From Gordonia alkanivorans NBRC 16433 (lineage in GTDB: Bacteria > Actinomycetota > Actinomycetes > Mycobacteriales > Mycobacteriaceae): a stretch of 49,323 bases of DNA. Positions 16,418 through 26,544 of the stretch are shown one piece after another. Under the pieces are notes generated by a model. The model was not told the origin of the DNA. It saw only the letters and a list, made by a program, of their open reading frames with translations, and did not search any database. The first letter of the stretch is position 1. Every line of letters begins with the position of its first letter. The stretch is from NCBI RefSeq assembly GCF_000225505.1, contig NZ_BACI01000015.1, positions 1 through 49,323 on the forward strand. The letters are read 5' to 3'. A program made the position numbers and the translations under genes.

Positions 16418-17854
16418 ATGAGCCTGGAAGCGGGTACCCAGTTCGCCGGCTACACGATCGTGCGCAAGATCGGCGCCGGCGGCATGGGCGCGGTCTACCT
16501 CGCGCAACACCCTCGACTCCCCCGCCTCGACGTCATCAAGGTGCTCGCCGAGCACGTGTCCAACGATCCGACGTTCCGCGCGCGATTCACCCGCGAAGCC
16601 GACCTGGCCGCCCAACTCGACCATCCGTGCATCGTCAGCGTCTACGACCGCGGCGAGGTCGACGGCCGGCTGTGGATCTCGATGCAGTACGTGGCCGGAA
16701 CCGATGCGGCAGCCCTCGTCAAGGCGTCCCCCGGAGGCCTTCCGCTCGACGACGTCGCGGCGGTGAGCGACTCGATCGGCGCCGCCCTCGACCATGCCCA
16801 TCGCCACGGACTGCTGCACCGCGACGTGAAGCCCGCCAACATCCTCATCAGCGCAGCCGAATCCGACACCGGGGGCCCCGAGGAGCGTCGTATCCGGTTG
16901 GCCGACTTCGGAATCGCGCGGCAGACCGACGGGGGCACGTCGCTGACATCGGCCAACCTGGTGCTCGGTTCGTTCCCCTATTCCTCACCCGAACAACTCT
17001 CGGCGGAGGCCCTCGACGCCCGCAGCGACGTCTACTCGCTGGCCTGCTCGACCTTCGAACTACTCACGGGCACAGTCCCGTTCACCGCCCGTACACCGAT
17101 GATGATGATCCATCACCACCTCACGACACCCCCGCCGGACGTGTCGTCCCTGCGGCCCGGTCTCCCGCCGGCCGTGTCGGAGGCGGTGCGCCACGGGCTC
17201 GCCAAGAATCCCGCGGACCGGCCGCCCTCGGCGGGCGCGTTCGCCGCCGAGTTCCGGTACGCGGTCGACACCACCGGCTTCTTTCCCGCCCCCGGCCCAC
17301 GGCCTGCTGCCGCGGCACCGCCCCGAGCACGGCCGGGTGCTGGTACTCCGATCCCACCGCAGACCCGGACGATGCGTGTCCGCGGCGCCTTGCCGCCGAC
17401 CGAGGCCGCGGGCCTGCGCACCTCGCCGGTGGAAGGGACACCCCGATCGCGGCCTGCCGACACCGGGCACGTACCCCCGGCTTCTTCACACGGTCACGGG
17501 TTCCCCGCGGCCACGGCGTACTCGGAACTCCCGGGTCAGACGGTTCCCGGTTCCGCCCTGGAGTCGACGATAATCCGGGCCTCCGGCGACCTGCACGTGA
17601 TCGAACCTCCCCCGCCCGAGACCGACCCGGCACGATTCACCACGGCGTCGCTGGCCTGCGGCATCGCGGCGGTGCCACTCAGCGTCGTCGGGGGCCTCGG
17701 CCTGCCTGTGGGCGTTGCAGGCTGGTACCTCGCCGGACGCGGCCGCGCCTCGTCGGCGGCGCGACTGGCCCGAACCCTGTGCGTCCTGGGAATGCTCCTG
17801 AGCCTCGGATTGCTCGGGTTCACCATCGTCCGCGCCATCGTCCTGCAGTTCTGA
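16418..17854 (+). CDS. Membrane-tailed serine/threonine protein kinase (PknF/PknI-like)
   Basis: 478 residues. The kinase domain spans about 10-275, with a glycine loop IGAGGMGAVY (18-27), ATP-anchoring Lys41 in DVIKVL, Glu60 in TREADLAAQL, HRDVKPANIL, LADFGIARQTD, and SPEQ where most kinases have APE. A Pro/Ala-rich linker of about 110 residues follows. A C-terminal module with two hydrophobic segments (TASLACGIAAVPLSVVGGLG and LCVLGMLLSLGLLGFTIVRAIV) resembles DUF4190 membrane anchors. Unlike PknB it has no extracellular PASTA domain. Start ATG has AGGGGG upstream. It is inserted in a block that in M. tuberculosis runs straight from Rv3603c to Rv3604c. Confidence 0.9.
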   Translation: MSLEAGTQFAGYTIVRKIGAGGMGAVYLAQHPRLPRLDVIKVLAEHVSNDPTFRARFTREADLAAQLDHPCIVSVYDRGEVDGRLWISMQYVAGTDAAALVKASPGGLPLDDVAAVSDSIGAALDHAHRHGLLHRDVKPANILISAAESDTGGPEERRIRLADFGIARQTDGGTSLTSANLVLGSFPYSSPEQLSAEALDARSDVYSLACSTFELLTGTVPFTARTPMMMIHHHLTTPPPDVSSLRPGLPPAVSEAVRHGLAKNPADRPPSAGAFAAEFRYAVDTTGFFPAPGPRPAAAAPPRARPGAGTPIPPQTRTMRVRGALPPTEAAGLRTSPVEGTPRSRPADTGHVPPASSHGHGFPAATAYSELPGQTVPGSALESTIIRASGDLHVIEPPPPETDPARFTTASLACGIAAVPLSVVGGLGLPVGVAGWYLAGRGRASSAARLARTLCVLGMLLSLGLLGFTIVRAIVLQF

Positions 17855-17878
17855 CGGCCCACCGGTGCGTCGGGTCAG
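17851..17878. terminator. Weak hairpin between the convergent kinase and membrane-protein genes
   Basis: CTGAC (17851-17855) can pair with GTCAG (17874-17878), with a further CCC/GGG inside. Both stop codons fall within the stem. The stem is short, so terminator function is uncertain. Confidence 0.3.
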
Positions 17879-18660
17879 TGTTCGTCGATCGAGTAGGTCG
17901 TCGGCTCGGGTCGGTCCTGTCGCGCCAGGGCACCGATCACCGCGTCGACGATCCACAGCGTCAGCACGCCGGCGATGATGTCGACTGCGTCGTCGAACGG
18001 CGATCGAAAACGGGGAGAGAAGGGATCGAGAACCTCGGCCGCGGGAACCCCCAGCAGATCGCCGGTGCCATCGACGATCGTGTCCACCGGATTCGTCGCC
18101 CACCCTTCGTAGGCATTGATCGCGAGCAACGCGATGACCGGAACTGCGAGAACCCACCAGAAATGTCGCCGGCGCGCGATCGACCACGCGACGATCAGCA
18201 ACACGACCCACGCCGGCATGTGCTCGGAACAGAGATTGAGAATCCCGTACTCGCCCGACCGCACCAGCACCGGGACCTGACCGCCCCAGAAACCGAGTGC
18301 CCCGATCGCCCCGATCGGGACCGCGATCGCCGCTCGAACCATACTGCGTGACCAGAACGCGAGCACCAGGACAATGTAGACGGGCATCAACGCGGTGAGC
18401 GCCCAGATCAGGATCAGGCTCGTCGCCGGCCCGTTGGCGACATAGTCCGCGTAATACTCCGGGAACGGGGTCTCGTTGAGCGGATCGAAGGTGAACAGCC
18501 ACAACACCATCGGCCACCATGCGAGCAGCGGCAGGAACAACGACGCACTGACCAGTGACCGTTTGATCGCGGTTCCGCGGTCGGTGTGGCGGAGCGGCAC
18601 GTAGGGGGTGCCGGCCCGGTCGACCAGACCGGGCTCACCGCCTGCCAGAGCTCCGCTCAT
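17875..18660 (-). CDS. Multi-pass membrane protein of unknown function
   Basis: 261 residues. Hydrophobic segments are at about 37-57 (SASLFLPLLAWWPMVLWLF), 80-105, 110-130, 148-160, 170-185 and 228-245, giving five or six membrane spans. The N-terminus is hydrophilic, and a loop in the last third is rich in Asp and Pro (NPVDTIVDGTGDLLGVPAAEVLDPF). No family was recognised. The ATG at 18660 has TAGACT six bases ahead, suggesting a leaderless transcript. It is convergent with the kinase; a functional link is possible but not shown. Confidence 0.72.
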   Translation of the reverse strand: MSGALAGGEPGLVDRAGTPYVPLRHTDRGTAIKRSLVSASLFLPLLAWWPMVLWLFTFDPLNETPFPEYYADYVANGPATSLILIWALTALMPVYIVLVLAFWSRSMVRAAIAVPIGAIGALGFWGGQVPVLVRSGEYGILNLCSEHMPAWVVLLIVAWSIARRRHFWWVLAVPVIALLAINAYEGWATNPVDTIVDGTGDLLGVPAAEVLDPFSPRFRSPFDDAVDIIAGVLTLWIVDAVIGALARQDRPEPTTYSIDEH

Positions 18661-18666
18661 GCGGGC

Positions 18667-18672
18667 AGTCTA
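18667..18672 (-). promoter_or_regulatory. Leaderless -10 element of the membrane-protein gene
   Basis: TAGACT on the minus strand, six bases before the ATG, fits TANNNT spacing for a leaderless transcript. Confidence 0.45.
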
Positions 18673-18793
18673 GGTCGACCGTCCAACTTCTACGGCGCGA
18701 ATAAGCACCTACGTCACAGAACTGATCCAACCGGATGACGAAGCCGATACGAATTCGACGAATCGTCTGTCGACGGCAGAAGCGCGGCTGTCA

Positions 18794-19963
18794 TCAGTCG
18801 CGTCGCCGGCGACCACCGCCGGTGGTCCCGGACTGCTGACGCAGCTGGTTGAGCAGTTCCGAGACGGGCAGGCCCGCCGAGTGCGCGGACTCGGAGTCGT
18901 CGTCGGCCGCTCGCCGACGGCGACCACCACCGAAGGTCGAGGCGGGGCGTCCGGCGTTTCCTTCGTGACGACCGGCGGCACCGAGGAACGCGGGGGCCTC
19001 GACGTCGGAGGTCGCGGTCTCTTCCTCTTCCGGTGCGGCGCCGGTCTCGCCGGTCTCGGCCGGAGCTTCGGCGCTCGCTCCGGTCGCCCACTCGTCGGTC
19101 GGCGTCTCGTCGGTGTAGGCGGCCGACTCGTCCGCACCGCGCGAATCGTCGACGACCTCCGCATCCGACACGTCCTCGGCGTCGGCGGTCCGGGACTCAT
19201 CGGCGCGTGGGGCGAACGGCGTCGAACCGGCGGAGTGCTGGTCGACCTCCTCGACGGGAACCTCGGTGGCGATCCGACCGGAGATCGGATCGTCGGTGAT
19301 GACGGGGATCACCTCGGTCATCTCGTTCGGGTCGACGGGCCCGGTGTGGCGGCCGTCGTCCGCGGTCGGCGCGGTGGCCGCGAAGTCGCGTGCGGCGCGC
19401 AGACCGTCGTCGTCATATGTCGAGCGGTAGGGCGGGACGCCGCCGAACTCTCCGCCGAAGGACCCCGCGTGGGCACCCGACAGACCGGAGGCCAGCTCAC
19501 GCATCTTCTCGCTCGACAGCGCGGCACGCTGATCCGGGAGCGGTTCCCCGAGAAGCATTTCGAGACTCGACCGCAGTGCGAGCACCTGGGCCTTGAGCTC
19601 GGAGAGTTCCTCGTTGGATTCGGCGGTGATCTCCTTGCGGATGGTCGTCTCGACGTCGAGCTCGTACTGACGACGCGCGGCGATCTCCCGCTCGAGTTGC
19701 AGTTCGTAGACCAGTCGGAGGTCGCGGCTCTTGGCTTCCGCACTCTCGGCCTGCCGCCGGAACTTGGTCACGAGGATCGCGCCGATGACCGCCGCCCACA
19801 GGGCAGCGATGACCGCCAGCGAACCGAGGATCGACAGGCGATCGGTGAAGACCATCAGTACGCTGGCCGCCAGGGCGAGCACGATCAGCAGACCGAGCAG
19901 CCATTGCGCCGCCGACCGACTTGAGCGTCGCGAGTCGGCAGAACGGCCGTTCGAGGTCGTCAT
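18794..19963 (-). CDS. DUF6779-type membrane protein with acidic cytoplasmic tail (Rv3604c-like)
   Basis: 389 residues. Two closely spaced membrane segments at about 23-42 (WLLGLLIVLALAASVLMVF) and 50-66 (LAVIAALWAAVIGAILV) are followed by a predicted coiled coil (AESAEAKSRDLRLVYELQLEREIAARRQYELDVE). A long acidic low-complexity region comes next, then a conserved-looking C-terminus, LPVSELLNQLRQQSG. Function is unknown; position between DUF2520 and DUF3180 matches Rv3604c. The ATG is chosen because a TAAGTT hexamer ends seven bases before it; an in-frame ATG 33 bases upstream lacks support. The acidic tail may vary in length between strains. Confidence 0.8.
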   Translation of the reverse strand: MTTSNGRSADSRRSSRSAAQWLLGLLIVLALAASVLMVFTDRLSILGSLAVIAALWAAVIGAILVTKFRRQAESAEAKSRDLRLVYELQLEREIAARRQYELDVETTIRKEITAESNEELSELKAQVLALRSSLEMLLGEPLPDQRAALSSEKMRELASGLSGAHAGSFGGEFGGVPPYRSTYDDDGLRAARDFAATAPTADDGRHTGPVDPNEMTEVIPVITDDPISGRIATEVPVEEVDQHSAGSTPFAPRADESRTADAEDVSDAEVVDDSRGADESAAYTDETPTDEWATGASAEAPAETGETGAAPEEEETATSDVEAPAFLGAAGRHEGNAGRPASTFGGGRRRRAADDDSESAHSAGLPVSELLNQLRQQSGTTGGGRRRRD

Positions 19964-19970
19964 GATCGTG

Positions 19971-19976
19971 AACTTA
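19971..19976 (-). promoter_or_regulatory. Leaderless -10 element of the DUF6779 gene
   Basis: TAAGTT on the minus strand, seven bases before the ATG. It decides the start codon of the gene. Confidence 0.5.
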
Positions 19977-20122
19977 CCCGCTGTCAGTACATTCACACGC
20001 GAACCGGGTTCGGAGTTTCTCAGATCGGCGACGTGTTACGTCGCCCATATTTCGCCGTGTGCGCCGGAGTCGGTTCGGGTCCCCCATGCCGAGAATTCCT
20101 CTGTGGTGGCCGACGAGCGATG

Positions 20123-20638
20123 TCAGGAATCGCCGACGGCGGGCGGGTCCTCGGGCGCCCGGCAGCAGTACTCGAGCCACATCGCCGCGCATACCAACAA
20201 CACGCCCCCGATCAGGCCCACGATCGCGCCGGGTCGGTCCTGGTCGGCGGCCGTCACGTTCTGCTGACCGAGGAGGAAGACGAGCAGTCCGGTCCACACG
20301 CCCACGGCGATCGCCCCGAGGATGGCAGAAGCCTTGGCGAGGGCCAGCACTCGTGCCGCGGTGAGCGGATGGAGCTGTCCGCGAGCACGACCCACGTCCC
20401 GGGACTCGACCCTCGACCGGACGACGAAGGCGATGACGACCTCGAGAGCGGCGAGCACGTAGAGCACGATCCCGGCCAGCAGCGGCAGCGGCGGGAAGTC
20501 GTTGTAGTTGTAGCGCACCAGAATCCACGCGGCGATCGCGGTGACGGCGGCGATGACGACGAGGTCGCGGAGCCGGGTGGGACCGAGGCCGGTCTCCTCG
20601 TCGTCCTGCCCCGGACGGCGTGGGTCGGGAAGCGTCAT
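20123..20638 (-). CDS. DUF3180 membrane protein
   Basis: 171 residues with four membrane segments in two pairs: about 25-42 ([16 protein letters not shown]), 50-70 ([25 protein letters not shown]), 103-124 ([19 protein letters not shown]) and 140-158 ([22 protein letters not shown]). The motif [14 protein letters not shown] is typical of DUF3180 (Rv3605c). Function unknown. Its ATG overlaps the folK stop by four bases (ATGA), so it is translationally coupled to the folate operon. Confidence 0.88.
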   Translation of the reverse strand: MTLPDPRRPGQDDEETGLGPTRLRDLVVIAAVTAIAAWILVRYNYNDFPPLPLLAGIVLYVLAALEVVIAFVVRSRVESRDVGRARGQLHPLTAARVLALAKASAILGAIAVGVWTGLLVFLLGQQNVTAADQDRPGAIVGLIGGVLLVCAAMWLEYCCRAPEDPPAVGDS

Positions 20639-21162
20639 GACCCGCCACCCCCGCCCGGCCCGAGTCGCTCGACGGCACGCACCGCGTCCCGTTCGGCGGC
20701 GTCGAGGGCATCGATCAGCTCACGCACCGGCCGCTCCCCCTCCGGCGTCCACAAAGTGGCCTCCGGTTCGATCTCCAACCACGGGATGAGGACGAAAGCA
20801 CGCTGCGCCGCCCGCGGGTGCGGAAGCGTCAGCACCGGGTCGTCGTCGACGACGACGCCCCCGGCCTCCGTGACGGAGATGACGTCGACATCGAGAGTTC
20901 GCGGCCCCCAACGGACTTCACGGGTACGGTCGGCGGCCTGCTCCAGTTCGTTGCCCCGGTCCAGCCATTGCCGCGCGCTCAGCGGCCCGTCGACGATGAG
21001 GGTGATGTTGAGGAAGTCGTCTTGTTCGATACCGCCCCAGGGTGGGGTCGCGTACACCGCGGACACCGCGACGAGTTCGTCTCCGAAACCCTCGACCACC
21101 GACCGCAGATGGCCCAGTGAATCCCCGACATTGGAGCCGGCCGAGAGAACCGCGCGACTCAT
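20635..21162 (-). CDS. folK: 2-amino-4-hydroxy-6-hydroxymethyldihydropteridine pyrophosphokinase
   Basis: 175 residues. Transfers pyrophosphate from ATP to the pterin in folate synthesis. Seen: [16 protein letters not shown] at the N-terminus, [19 protein letters not shown], the conserved [12 protein letters not shown] (Mg-binding Asp pair), and [19 protein letters not shown]. The ATG overlaps the folB stop by four bases. The longer upstream frame is antisense noise, since homology starts at [11 protein letters not shown]. Confidence 0.93.
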   Translation of the reverse strand: MSRAVLSAGSNVGDSLGHLRSVVEGFGDELVAVSAVYATPPWGGIEQDDFLNITLIVDGPLSARQWLDRGNELEQAADRTREVRWGPRTLDVDVISVTEAGGVVVDDDPVLTLPHPRAAQRAFVLIPWLEIEPEATLWTPEGERPVRELIDALDAAERDAVRAVERLGPGGGGGS

Positions 21163-21530
21163 CGCATGCCCTTCCTGGAGCGGCGGGTCACCACCGCGAC
21201 GTCGTCGAAGGTCAGCGGGATCGGTGCCGACGGCTTGTGCACGGTGACCTCGCAGGCGGAGATGCGTTGGTCGGCCATGATCGTGTCCGCGACCTCCGCA
21301 CCGACCGTCTCGATCAGGTTGCGGGGCTCGCCCCCGACGATCGCCGCGACCTGCTGGGCGAGTGCGCCGTAGTCGACCGTCTCGGCGAGGTCGTCGGTGT
21401 CGGCGGCGGCACGCAGGTCGAGCCACAGGGTGACGTCGATGAAGAAGTCCTGGCCGTCCTCGCGCTCGTGGTCGAAGACCCCGTGATTCCCACGGACCTT
21501 CAGTCCGCGTAGTTCGATCCGGTCAGCCAT
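21159..21530 (-). CDS. folB: Dihydroneopterin aldolase
   Basis: 123 residues. Cleaves dihydroneopterin to hydroxymethyl-dihydropterin and glycolaldehyde. Seen: [34 protein letters not shown] (catalytic Glu), [21 protein letters not shown] and [10 protein letters not shown] (catalytic Lys). AGGAGGG five bases before the ATG fixes this start. It overlaps the folP end by eight bases and the folK start by four. Confidence 0.94.
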   Translation of the reverse strand: MADRIELRGLKVRGNHGVFDHEREDGQDFFIDVTLWLDLRAAADTDDLAETVDYGALAQQVAAIVGGEPRNLIETVGAEVADTIMADQRISACEVTVHKPSAPIPLTFDDVAVVTRRSRKGMR

Positions 21531-22452
21531 GCGACCCTCCTGCTCCGAATGTGGTGCGTGAGCCGCCCGCACGCCAGGCCTCGGCGACGGTCACGGCGTC
21601 GTAGGTGCTCGCCACATCGTGGACGCGGACGCCCCAAGCGCCGGCCGCGGCGGTGAGCGCCGAGATCGACGCGGTCGCGATGTCGCGGCCCGCGGGCGGA
21701 CGGTCGACGCCGTCGCGACCGAGAAGTGTGCCGAGGAACCGTTTGCGGGAGGCACCGACGAGGACGGGGAAACCCAGCCCGATGAAGGTCGGGAGCGCAT
21801 GCAGCAGAGCCCAGTTGTGTTCGGCCGTCTTGGCGAAGCCGAGTCCCGGATCGAGGATGAGCTGATCCGGGTCGACGCCTGCGGAGACCGCGGCGTCGAC
21901 CTGCGCCAGCAACTCACCGCTGACCTCGGCGACCACGTCGCGGTACCCACCGACATCACCGATGCGGTGGGTGAACCGACGATCCGTGCTCTCCCCCGCC
22001 GGCCGCCAGTGCATCAGGATCCAGGGCAGTCGGGCGTCGGCGACCACGCGCGCCATGTCGGCGTCGGCACGACCGCCGGAGACGTCGTTGACGATCGAGG
22101 CACCGGCCTCGATGGCGGCGGCCGCGACCTCGGAGCGCATGGTGTCGACCGAGACGACGACGCCGTGTGAGGCGAGGGCTGCGATGACCGGGGCGACGCG
22201 CTTCGCCTCGAGGTCGGGGTCGACGCGGATGGCGCCCGGACGGGTCGACTCACCACCGACGTCGATGAGGTCGGCGCCCTGCTCGATCAGCTGGAGTCCG
22301 TGCGCGACCGCTGCGTCGGTGTCGAGGTAGCGACCGCCGTCGGAGAAGGAGTCCGCGGTGACGTTCAGGACGCCCATCACCAGCGTCCGGTGGTTCCCAC
22401 CACCGGCCGGGACCGCGCTCGAGGGAGTCATCGGAGGATCGGCCGGGGTCAC
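21523..22452 (-). CDS. folP: Dihydropteroate synthase
   Basis: 309 residues. Joins p-aminobenzoate and hydroxymethyl-dihydropterin pyrophosphate; target of sulfonamides. Seen: [62 protein letters not shown] and ending helices with RVHDVAST. The GTG start overlaps the folE stop as GTGA. An ATG 21 bases downstream is the alternative. The intact catalytic motifs support FolP1 over the inactive FolP2-type paralogue. Confidence 0.93.
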   Translation of the reverse strand: MTPADPPMTPSSAVPAGGGNHRTLVMGVLNVTADSFSDGGRYLDTDAAVAHGLQLIEQGADLIDVGGESTRPGAIRVDPDLEAKRVAPVIAALASHGVVVSVDTMRSEVAAAAIEAGASIVNDVSGGRADADMARVVADARLPWILMHWRPAGESTDRRFTHRIGDVGGYRDVVAEVSGELLAQVDAAVSAGVDPDQLILDPGLGFAKTAEHNWALLHALPTFIGLGFPVLVGASRKRFLGTLLGRDGVDRPPAGRDIATASISALTAAAGAWGVRVHDVASTYDAVTVAEAWRAGGSRTTFGAGGSHG

Positions 22453-23060
22453 CGGGTGATCAGGTCGAGGGCTTCGCCGCGGGATACCGCACTGGTCTTG
22501 AAGATTCCCCGGACGGCCGACGTCGTGGTGGTCGCCCCCGGCTTCCGGATGCCCCGCATCGCCATGCACAGGTGCTCGGCCTCGATGACGACGATGACGC
22601 CGCGGGGTTCGAGCTTACGCATGACCGCGTCGGCGATCTGACTGGTCAGCCGCTCCTGGACCTGCGGGCGCTTGGCGTACAGGTCGACGAGCCGCGCCAG
22701 CTTCGACAGGCCGGTGACCCGGCCGGACGTCCCCGGGATGTACCCGACGTGCGCGACACCGTGGAAGGACACCAGATGGTGCTCGCAGGTGGAGTACATC
22801 GGAATGTCCTTCACCAGCACCAGTTCGTCGTGGTCCTCGTCGAAGGTGGTCGCGAGGACCTCGTCGGGGTCGGTGTACAGGCCGGCGAACATCTCGCGGT
22901 AGGCGTTGGCCACCCGCGTCGGGGTGCGGACCAGACCTTCACGGTCGGGGTCCTCGCCGATCGCCAGCAGCAGCTCGCGGACCGCGGCCTCGGCACGTGC
23001 CTGATCGAACTCCGACCGGTGCCCATTCACCACGGCGTCGCGCCCCTCGCTGATCGTCAT
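22449..23060 (-). CDS. folE: GTP cyclohydrolase I
   Basis: 203 residues. Converts GTP to dihydroneopterin triphosphate. Zinc ligands are seen in [12 protein letters not shown] and [16 protein letters not shown], and HVGYIPG and [23 protein letters not shown] are conserved. It starts the folE-folP-folB-folK-DUF3180 run. TAAGGT seven bases before the ATG overlaps the ftsH stop codon, so folE probably has its own leaderless promoter as well as read-through from ftsH. Confidence 0.95.
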   Translation of the reverse strand: MTISEGRDAVVNGHRSEFDQARAEAAVRELLLAIGEDPDREGLVRTPTRVANAYREMFAGLYTDPDEVLATTFDEDHDELVLVKDIPMYSTCEHHLVSFHGVAHVGYIPGTSGRVTGLSKLARLVDLYAKRPQVQERLTSQIADAVMRKLEPRGVIVVIEAEHLCMAMRGIRKPGATTTTSAVRGIFKTSAVSRGEALDLITR

Positions 23061-23067
23061 GCGTCAA

Positions 23068-23073
23068 ACCTTA
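23068..23073 (-). promoter_or_regulatory. Leaderless -10 element of folE
   Basis: TAAGGT on the minus strand, seven bases before the folE ATG and overlapping the TAA stop of ftsH. Confidence 0.5.
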
Positions 23074-25482
23074 CGAGCTTCGCCCGTCATCACCCTCACC
23101 GGCACTGTCCGTCCGGGCATTCCCGTTGTCGCCGTGCCGGCCCCAGCCGTTGGTCCCGTTGGGGGCGGGACGATCGGCCGAGGGCTGCTCCGGCGGCCAT
23201 CCCGGTGCCGACCAGTCGCGCGGCGCACCGTAATCCGGGCGGGTGCCGCCGGTGTACGGACCACCGGGCGGCGGAGCCGACTGACCGGGGTTCGGGTACT
23301 GGGGATTCGGATACCGGGGAGCCGGATTCTGCGCACCCGGATACTGCGCACCCGGGTACTGGGGGTCGGGGTACTGGGGATTCGGGTACTGGGGATTCGG
23401 GCTCCCCGATCCAGGCGGAACCGGTCCGCCCTGGGTACCCGGCTCGGGGTAGGTGGGCGGGTAGTTCGGGACCTGCCCCGGAACCTGCGAACCACCCGGG
23501 TAGCCCGCACCGACGGGCTCGGGGATCTTTGCCGCCTCCGGTGGGGGCCACGGCTCGCCGCGCTCGATGGCGAGCTCACCCGGAGTCTTCACCGGCGGCT
23601 TGTCGCTCGGGGTCCGCTCACCGAAGTCGTTGAAGGCGGTGATCCGCGGACGCTTGACGACGTCGGAGAAGATCTTCTCCAGGTCCTTGCGGGTCAGCGT
23701 CTCCTTCTCGAGGAGCTCGGTCGCGAGCACGTCGAGGGTGTCGCGGTACTCGGTGAGGATCGCCCACGCCTCGGTGTGCGCCGCCTCGATGAGACGCCGG
23801 ACCTCGTCGTCGATCTCGCTGGCGATCTCCGCCGAGTAGGCCGACTGGGCACCCATCGAGCGGCCCAGGAACGGATCGCCCTGGTCCTGGCCGTACCGTA
23901 CGGCGCCGAGCTTGGCGCTCATGCCGTATTCGGTGACCATCGCGCGGGCGATCTTGGTGGCCTGGTCGATGTCCGACGACGCGCCGGTGGTCGGCTCGTG
24001 GAAGACGAGTTCCTCGGCGGCGCGGCCGCCCATGGCCATCACCAGGCGCGCGATCATCTCCGACCGCGTCATCAGGTCCTTGTCCTGCTCGGGCACGGCG
24101 AGGGCGTGACCGCCGGTGCGACCGCGCGCGAGGATCGTGACCTTGTAGATCGGGTCCAGGTCGGGCATCGCCCACGCGGCCAGGGTGTGCCCACCCTCGT
24201 GGTACGCCACGACCTTGCGTTCGTGCTCGCTGATGATCCGGCCCTTGCGCCGCGGCCCGCCGATGACCCGGTCGACGGCTTCTTCGAGCGCCTCGGCCGT
24301 GATGGTCTGCTTGTTCTCACGTGCAGTGAGCAGAGCGGCCTCGTTGACGACGTTCGCCAGATCGGCGCCGGACATACCCGGCGTGCGCTTGGCCAGACCG
24401 TCGAGGTCGGCGTCCGAGTCGATCGGCTTGCCCTTGGCGTGCACCTTGAGGATCGCGCGGCGCCCGGCCATGTCGGGATTGCCGACCGGGATCTGACGGT
24501 CGAAGCGGCCAGGGCGCAGCAGTGCCGGGTCGAGGATGTCGGGACGGTTGGTCGCCGCGATCAGGATAACGCCCGACCGGTCGCCGAAGCCGTCCATCTC
24601 GACGAGCAGCTGGTTCAGCGTCTGCTCACGCTCGTCGTGGCCACCGCCGAGGCCCGCACCACGCTGGCGGCCGACGGCGTCGATCTCGTCGACGAAGATG
24701 ATGCACGGACTGTTGTTCTTGGCCTGCTCGAACAGGTCTCGGACGCGGGACGCACCTACACCGACGAACATCTCGACGAAGTCGGAGCCGGAGATGGTGA
24801 AGAACGGCACCCCGGCCTCACCGGCGACCGCACGCGCAAGCAGGGTCTTACCGGTTCCGGGCGGGCCGAACAGCAGCACGCCGCGCGGGATCTTGGCGCC
24901 CAGGGCCTGGTAGCGGGCCGGATTCTGGAGGAAGTCCTTGATCTCGTAGAGCTCTTCAACGGCCTCGTCGGCGCCGGCGACATCGGCGAAGGTCGTCTTC
25001 GGCATGTCCTTGCTGAGCTGCTTGGCCTTCGACTTGCCGAAGCCCATGACGCCGCCGCGGCCACCACCCTGCATGCGGCTCATCACGAAGAAGAACAGAC
25101 CGAACAGCAGGATCATCGGCAGGACGAAGATGAGGATCTGCCAGAGCACCGACTGCTCGTTGACGTTCGTCGTGTACTTGGTGCCGGTCTCCTGGACCGC
25201 GTCGAAGATCTGTTCGCCGGCCTGGGCGGGGTACTTGGTGCTGATCTTGTCCGCGTCGGCGTCGTCGACCTTGATCGGCGAGTTGAGCTCGATGCGCAGC
25301 TGCTGCTCGCGGTCGTCGATGCTGATGAACTTGGTGTTCTTCTTGTTCAGCTGCTCCAGCGCGACGGAGGTGTCGACGCCCCGGTACTCGCGGTCGGAGT
25401 CGCTCATCACGCTCCAGCCCCACAGTGCGAGCAGGACGAGCGCCAGGATGGCGAGGTTGCGGAAGACTGTCTTACGGTTCAT
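23071..25482 (-). CDS. ftsH: ATP-dependent zinc metalloprotease FtsH
   Basis: 803 residues. Membrane-anchored AAA protease that removes misfolded and regulatory membrane proteins. Seen: a first membrane segment ([16 protein letters not shown]), an extracytoplasmic domain, a second segment ([19 protein letters not shown]), Walker A GPPGTGKT, Walker [12 protein letters not shown], the second region of homology with [20 protein letters not shown], zinc motif HEGGH, and a conserved end [16 protein letters not shown] 140-residue Pro/Gly/Gln/Tyr-rich tail follows, as in mycobacteria but with tandem repeats. The start MNRK matches actinobacterial FtsH; the 17-codon upstream extension is unlikely. 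Confidence 0.94.
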   Translation of the reverse strand: MNRKTVFRNLAILALVLLALWGWSVMSDSDREYRGVDTSVALEQLNKKNTKFISIDDREQQLRIELNSPIKVDDADADKISTKYPAQAGEQIFDAVQETGTKYTTNVNEQSVLWQILIFVLPMILLFGLFFFVMSRMQGGGRGGVMGFGKSKAKQLSKDMPKTTFADVAGADEAVEELYEIKDFLQNPARYQALGAKIPRGVLLFGPPGTGKTLLARAVAGEAGVPFFTISGSDFVEMFVGVGASRVRDLFEQAKNNSPCIIFVDEIDAVGRQRGAGLGGGHDEREQTLNQLLVEMDGFGDRSGVILIAATNRPDILDPALLRPGRFDRQIPVGNPDMAGRRAILKVHAKGKPIDSDADLDGLAKRTPGMSGADLANVVNEAALLTARENKQTITAEALEEAVDRVIGGPRRKGRIISEHERKVVAYHEGGHTLAAWAMPDLDPIYKVTILARGRTGGHALAVPEQDKDLMTRSEMIARLVMAMGGRAAEELVFHEPTTGASSDIDQATKIARAMVTEYGMSAKLGAVRYGQDQGDPFLGRSMGAQSAYSAEIASEIDDEVRRLIEAAHTEAWAILTEYRDTLDVLATELLEKETLTRKDLEKIFSDVVKRPRITAFNDFGERTPSDKPPVKTPGELAIERGEPWPPPEAAKIPEPVGAGYPGGSQVPGQVPNYPPTYPEPGTQGGPVPPGSGSPNPQYPNPQYPDPQYPGAQYPGAQNPAPRYPNPQYPNPGQSAPPPGGPYTGGTRPDYGAPRDWSAPGWPPEQPSADRPAPNGTNGWGRHGDNGNARTDSAGEGDDGRSS
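23287..23402 (-). repeat. Tandem repeats encoding the Y-P-x-P-Q tail of FtsH
   Basis: About eight degenerate 15-bp units encode pentapeptides of the type [15 protein letters not shown] in the FtsH C-terminal tail. Some neighbouring units are almost identical at DNA level, so copy number could change by slippage. The region lies after the protease domain. Confidence 0.75.
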
Positions 25483-25664
25483 GCCAGTTGGTGGGGGTTC
25501 GACCGGCGTGCGGGATCGAGTCCCGGCGCCCACTCCGTTCCCATGTCCTTCCCATCGACGTACACATTGAGGCTACCGGTCAACGATCATGCTGGTGAAA
25601 CCGTTCCCGTCGCCGTTCCACCGCTTGGCGCGCAGGTCGCGGGCGGATTCGCGCTTTCGAAGGA

Positions 25665-26228
25665 TCAGCTGCTGTAGACCGCGGGCTTGAGGCGCCCGAT
25701 GTAGGGCAGGTCCCGGTAGCGCTCGGCGTAGTCGAGGCCGTATCCGACGACGAACTCGTTGGGGATGTCGAAGCCCACCTCCGCGACACGCACCGGTGAC
25801 CGCACGGCCTCGGGCTTGCGGAGCAGGGTGCACACCTCGAGGCTGCGGGGCGAACGCGTGGCGAGGTTCTTCATCAGCCACGACAGGGTGAGACCCGAGT
25901 CGATGATGTCCTCGACGATCAGGACGTCGCGGCCCTCGATGTCGCGGTCGAGGTCCTTGAGGATCCGCACGACGCCGGACGACGAGGTCGACGAGCCGTA
26001 GCTCGACACCGCCATGAACTCCAGCTGGGACGGGATCGGGAGGGCGCGCGCGAAATCGGTCATGAACATGACCGCTCCCTTGAGCACCCCGATCAGGACC
26101 AGGTCGTCCTCGATGGCGGTGTACCGGGCGGCGACGGAGTGGGCTAGCTCGACGGTGCGCTGCTTGATCTGTTCCTCGGTGATCAGAACAGCGTCGATGT
26201 CAGCGGCATAGGGGTCAGCGGACTGCAC
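25665..26228 (-). CDS. hpt: Hypoxanthine-guanine phosphoribosyltransferase
   Basis: 187 residues. Salvages hypoxanthine and guanine with PRPP. Seen: the PRPP loop [27 protein letters not shown] with the conserved Lys-Gly, SSYGSST in the flexible loop, and [18 protein letters not shown] near the C-terminus. The start is GTG without a clear Shine-Dalgarno. It is followed by ftsH on the same strand after a 182-bp gap, as in related genomes. In M. tuberculosis tilS lies directly upstream of hpt; here a secreted-protein gene separates them. Confidence 0.93.
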   Translation of the reverse strand: MQSADPYAADIDAVLITEEQIKQRTVELAHSVAARYTAIEDDLVLIGVLKGAVMFMTDFARALPIPSQLEFMAVSSYGSSTSSSGVVRILKDLDRDIEGRDVLIVEDIIDSGLTLSWLMKNLATRSPRSLEVCTLLRKPEAVRSPVRVAEVGFDIPNEFVVGYGLDYAERYRDLPYIGRLKPAVYSS

Positions 26229-26544
26229 CGTTACAGCTTGTCATGTTTCGCGCATCACATGGCCGATGGGTGGGACCGCCGACGGAAATTACTTCCGAGT
26301 AGCGAGTAGACCGTTCGGACCAATTTGCCGCTCCGGATCGTTCGATTACATAACAGTGAGATAACGAAATTTAACATTCGTCTCATGTGAAACATTTTTG
26401 GACATTTGTTTTGCCAGGTTTGTGACCGTTGGTGAACCCGCCAGCAACGTGGGTAGCAGGGGCAATTCGACCTGTGAATATGATCGATCACAGTTCCCCT
26501 ATTCCCTTCCTCGGGGAACTTCCCTTCATGGAAAGAATTCCTTC
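26229..26544 (+). promoter_or_regulatory. AT-richer leader of the secreted-protein gene, with 5'UTR hairpin
   Basis: This 316-bp gap is clearly AT-richer than its surroundings, mostly from 26330 to 26420, and holds no supported gene. A TATGAT -10-like hexamer lies at 26479-26484. Downstream, GTTCCCC (26493-26499) pairs perfectly with GGGGAAC (26513-26519) in what would be the 5' untranslated region. No -35 consensus was identified. The long AT-rich stretch may be regulatory or a mark of transfer. Confidence 0.45.

Noticed and set aside
23287..23402. Regular short repeats that might suggest a CRISPR array
   Set aside because: Units are about 15 bp, contiguous and in frame within ftsH; there are no unique spacers and no cas genes.
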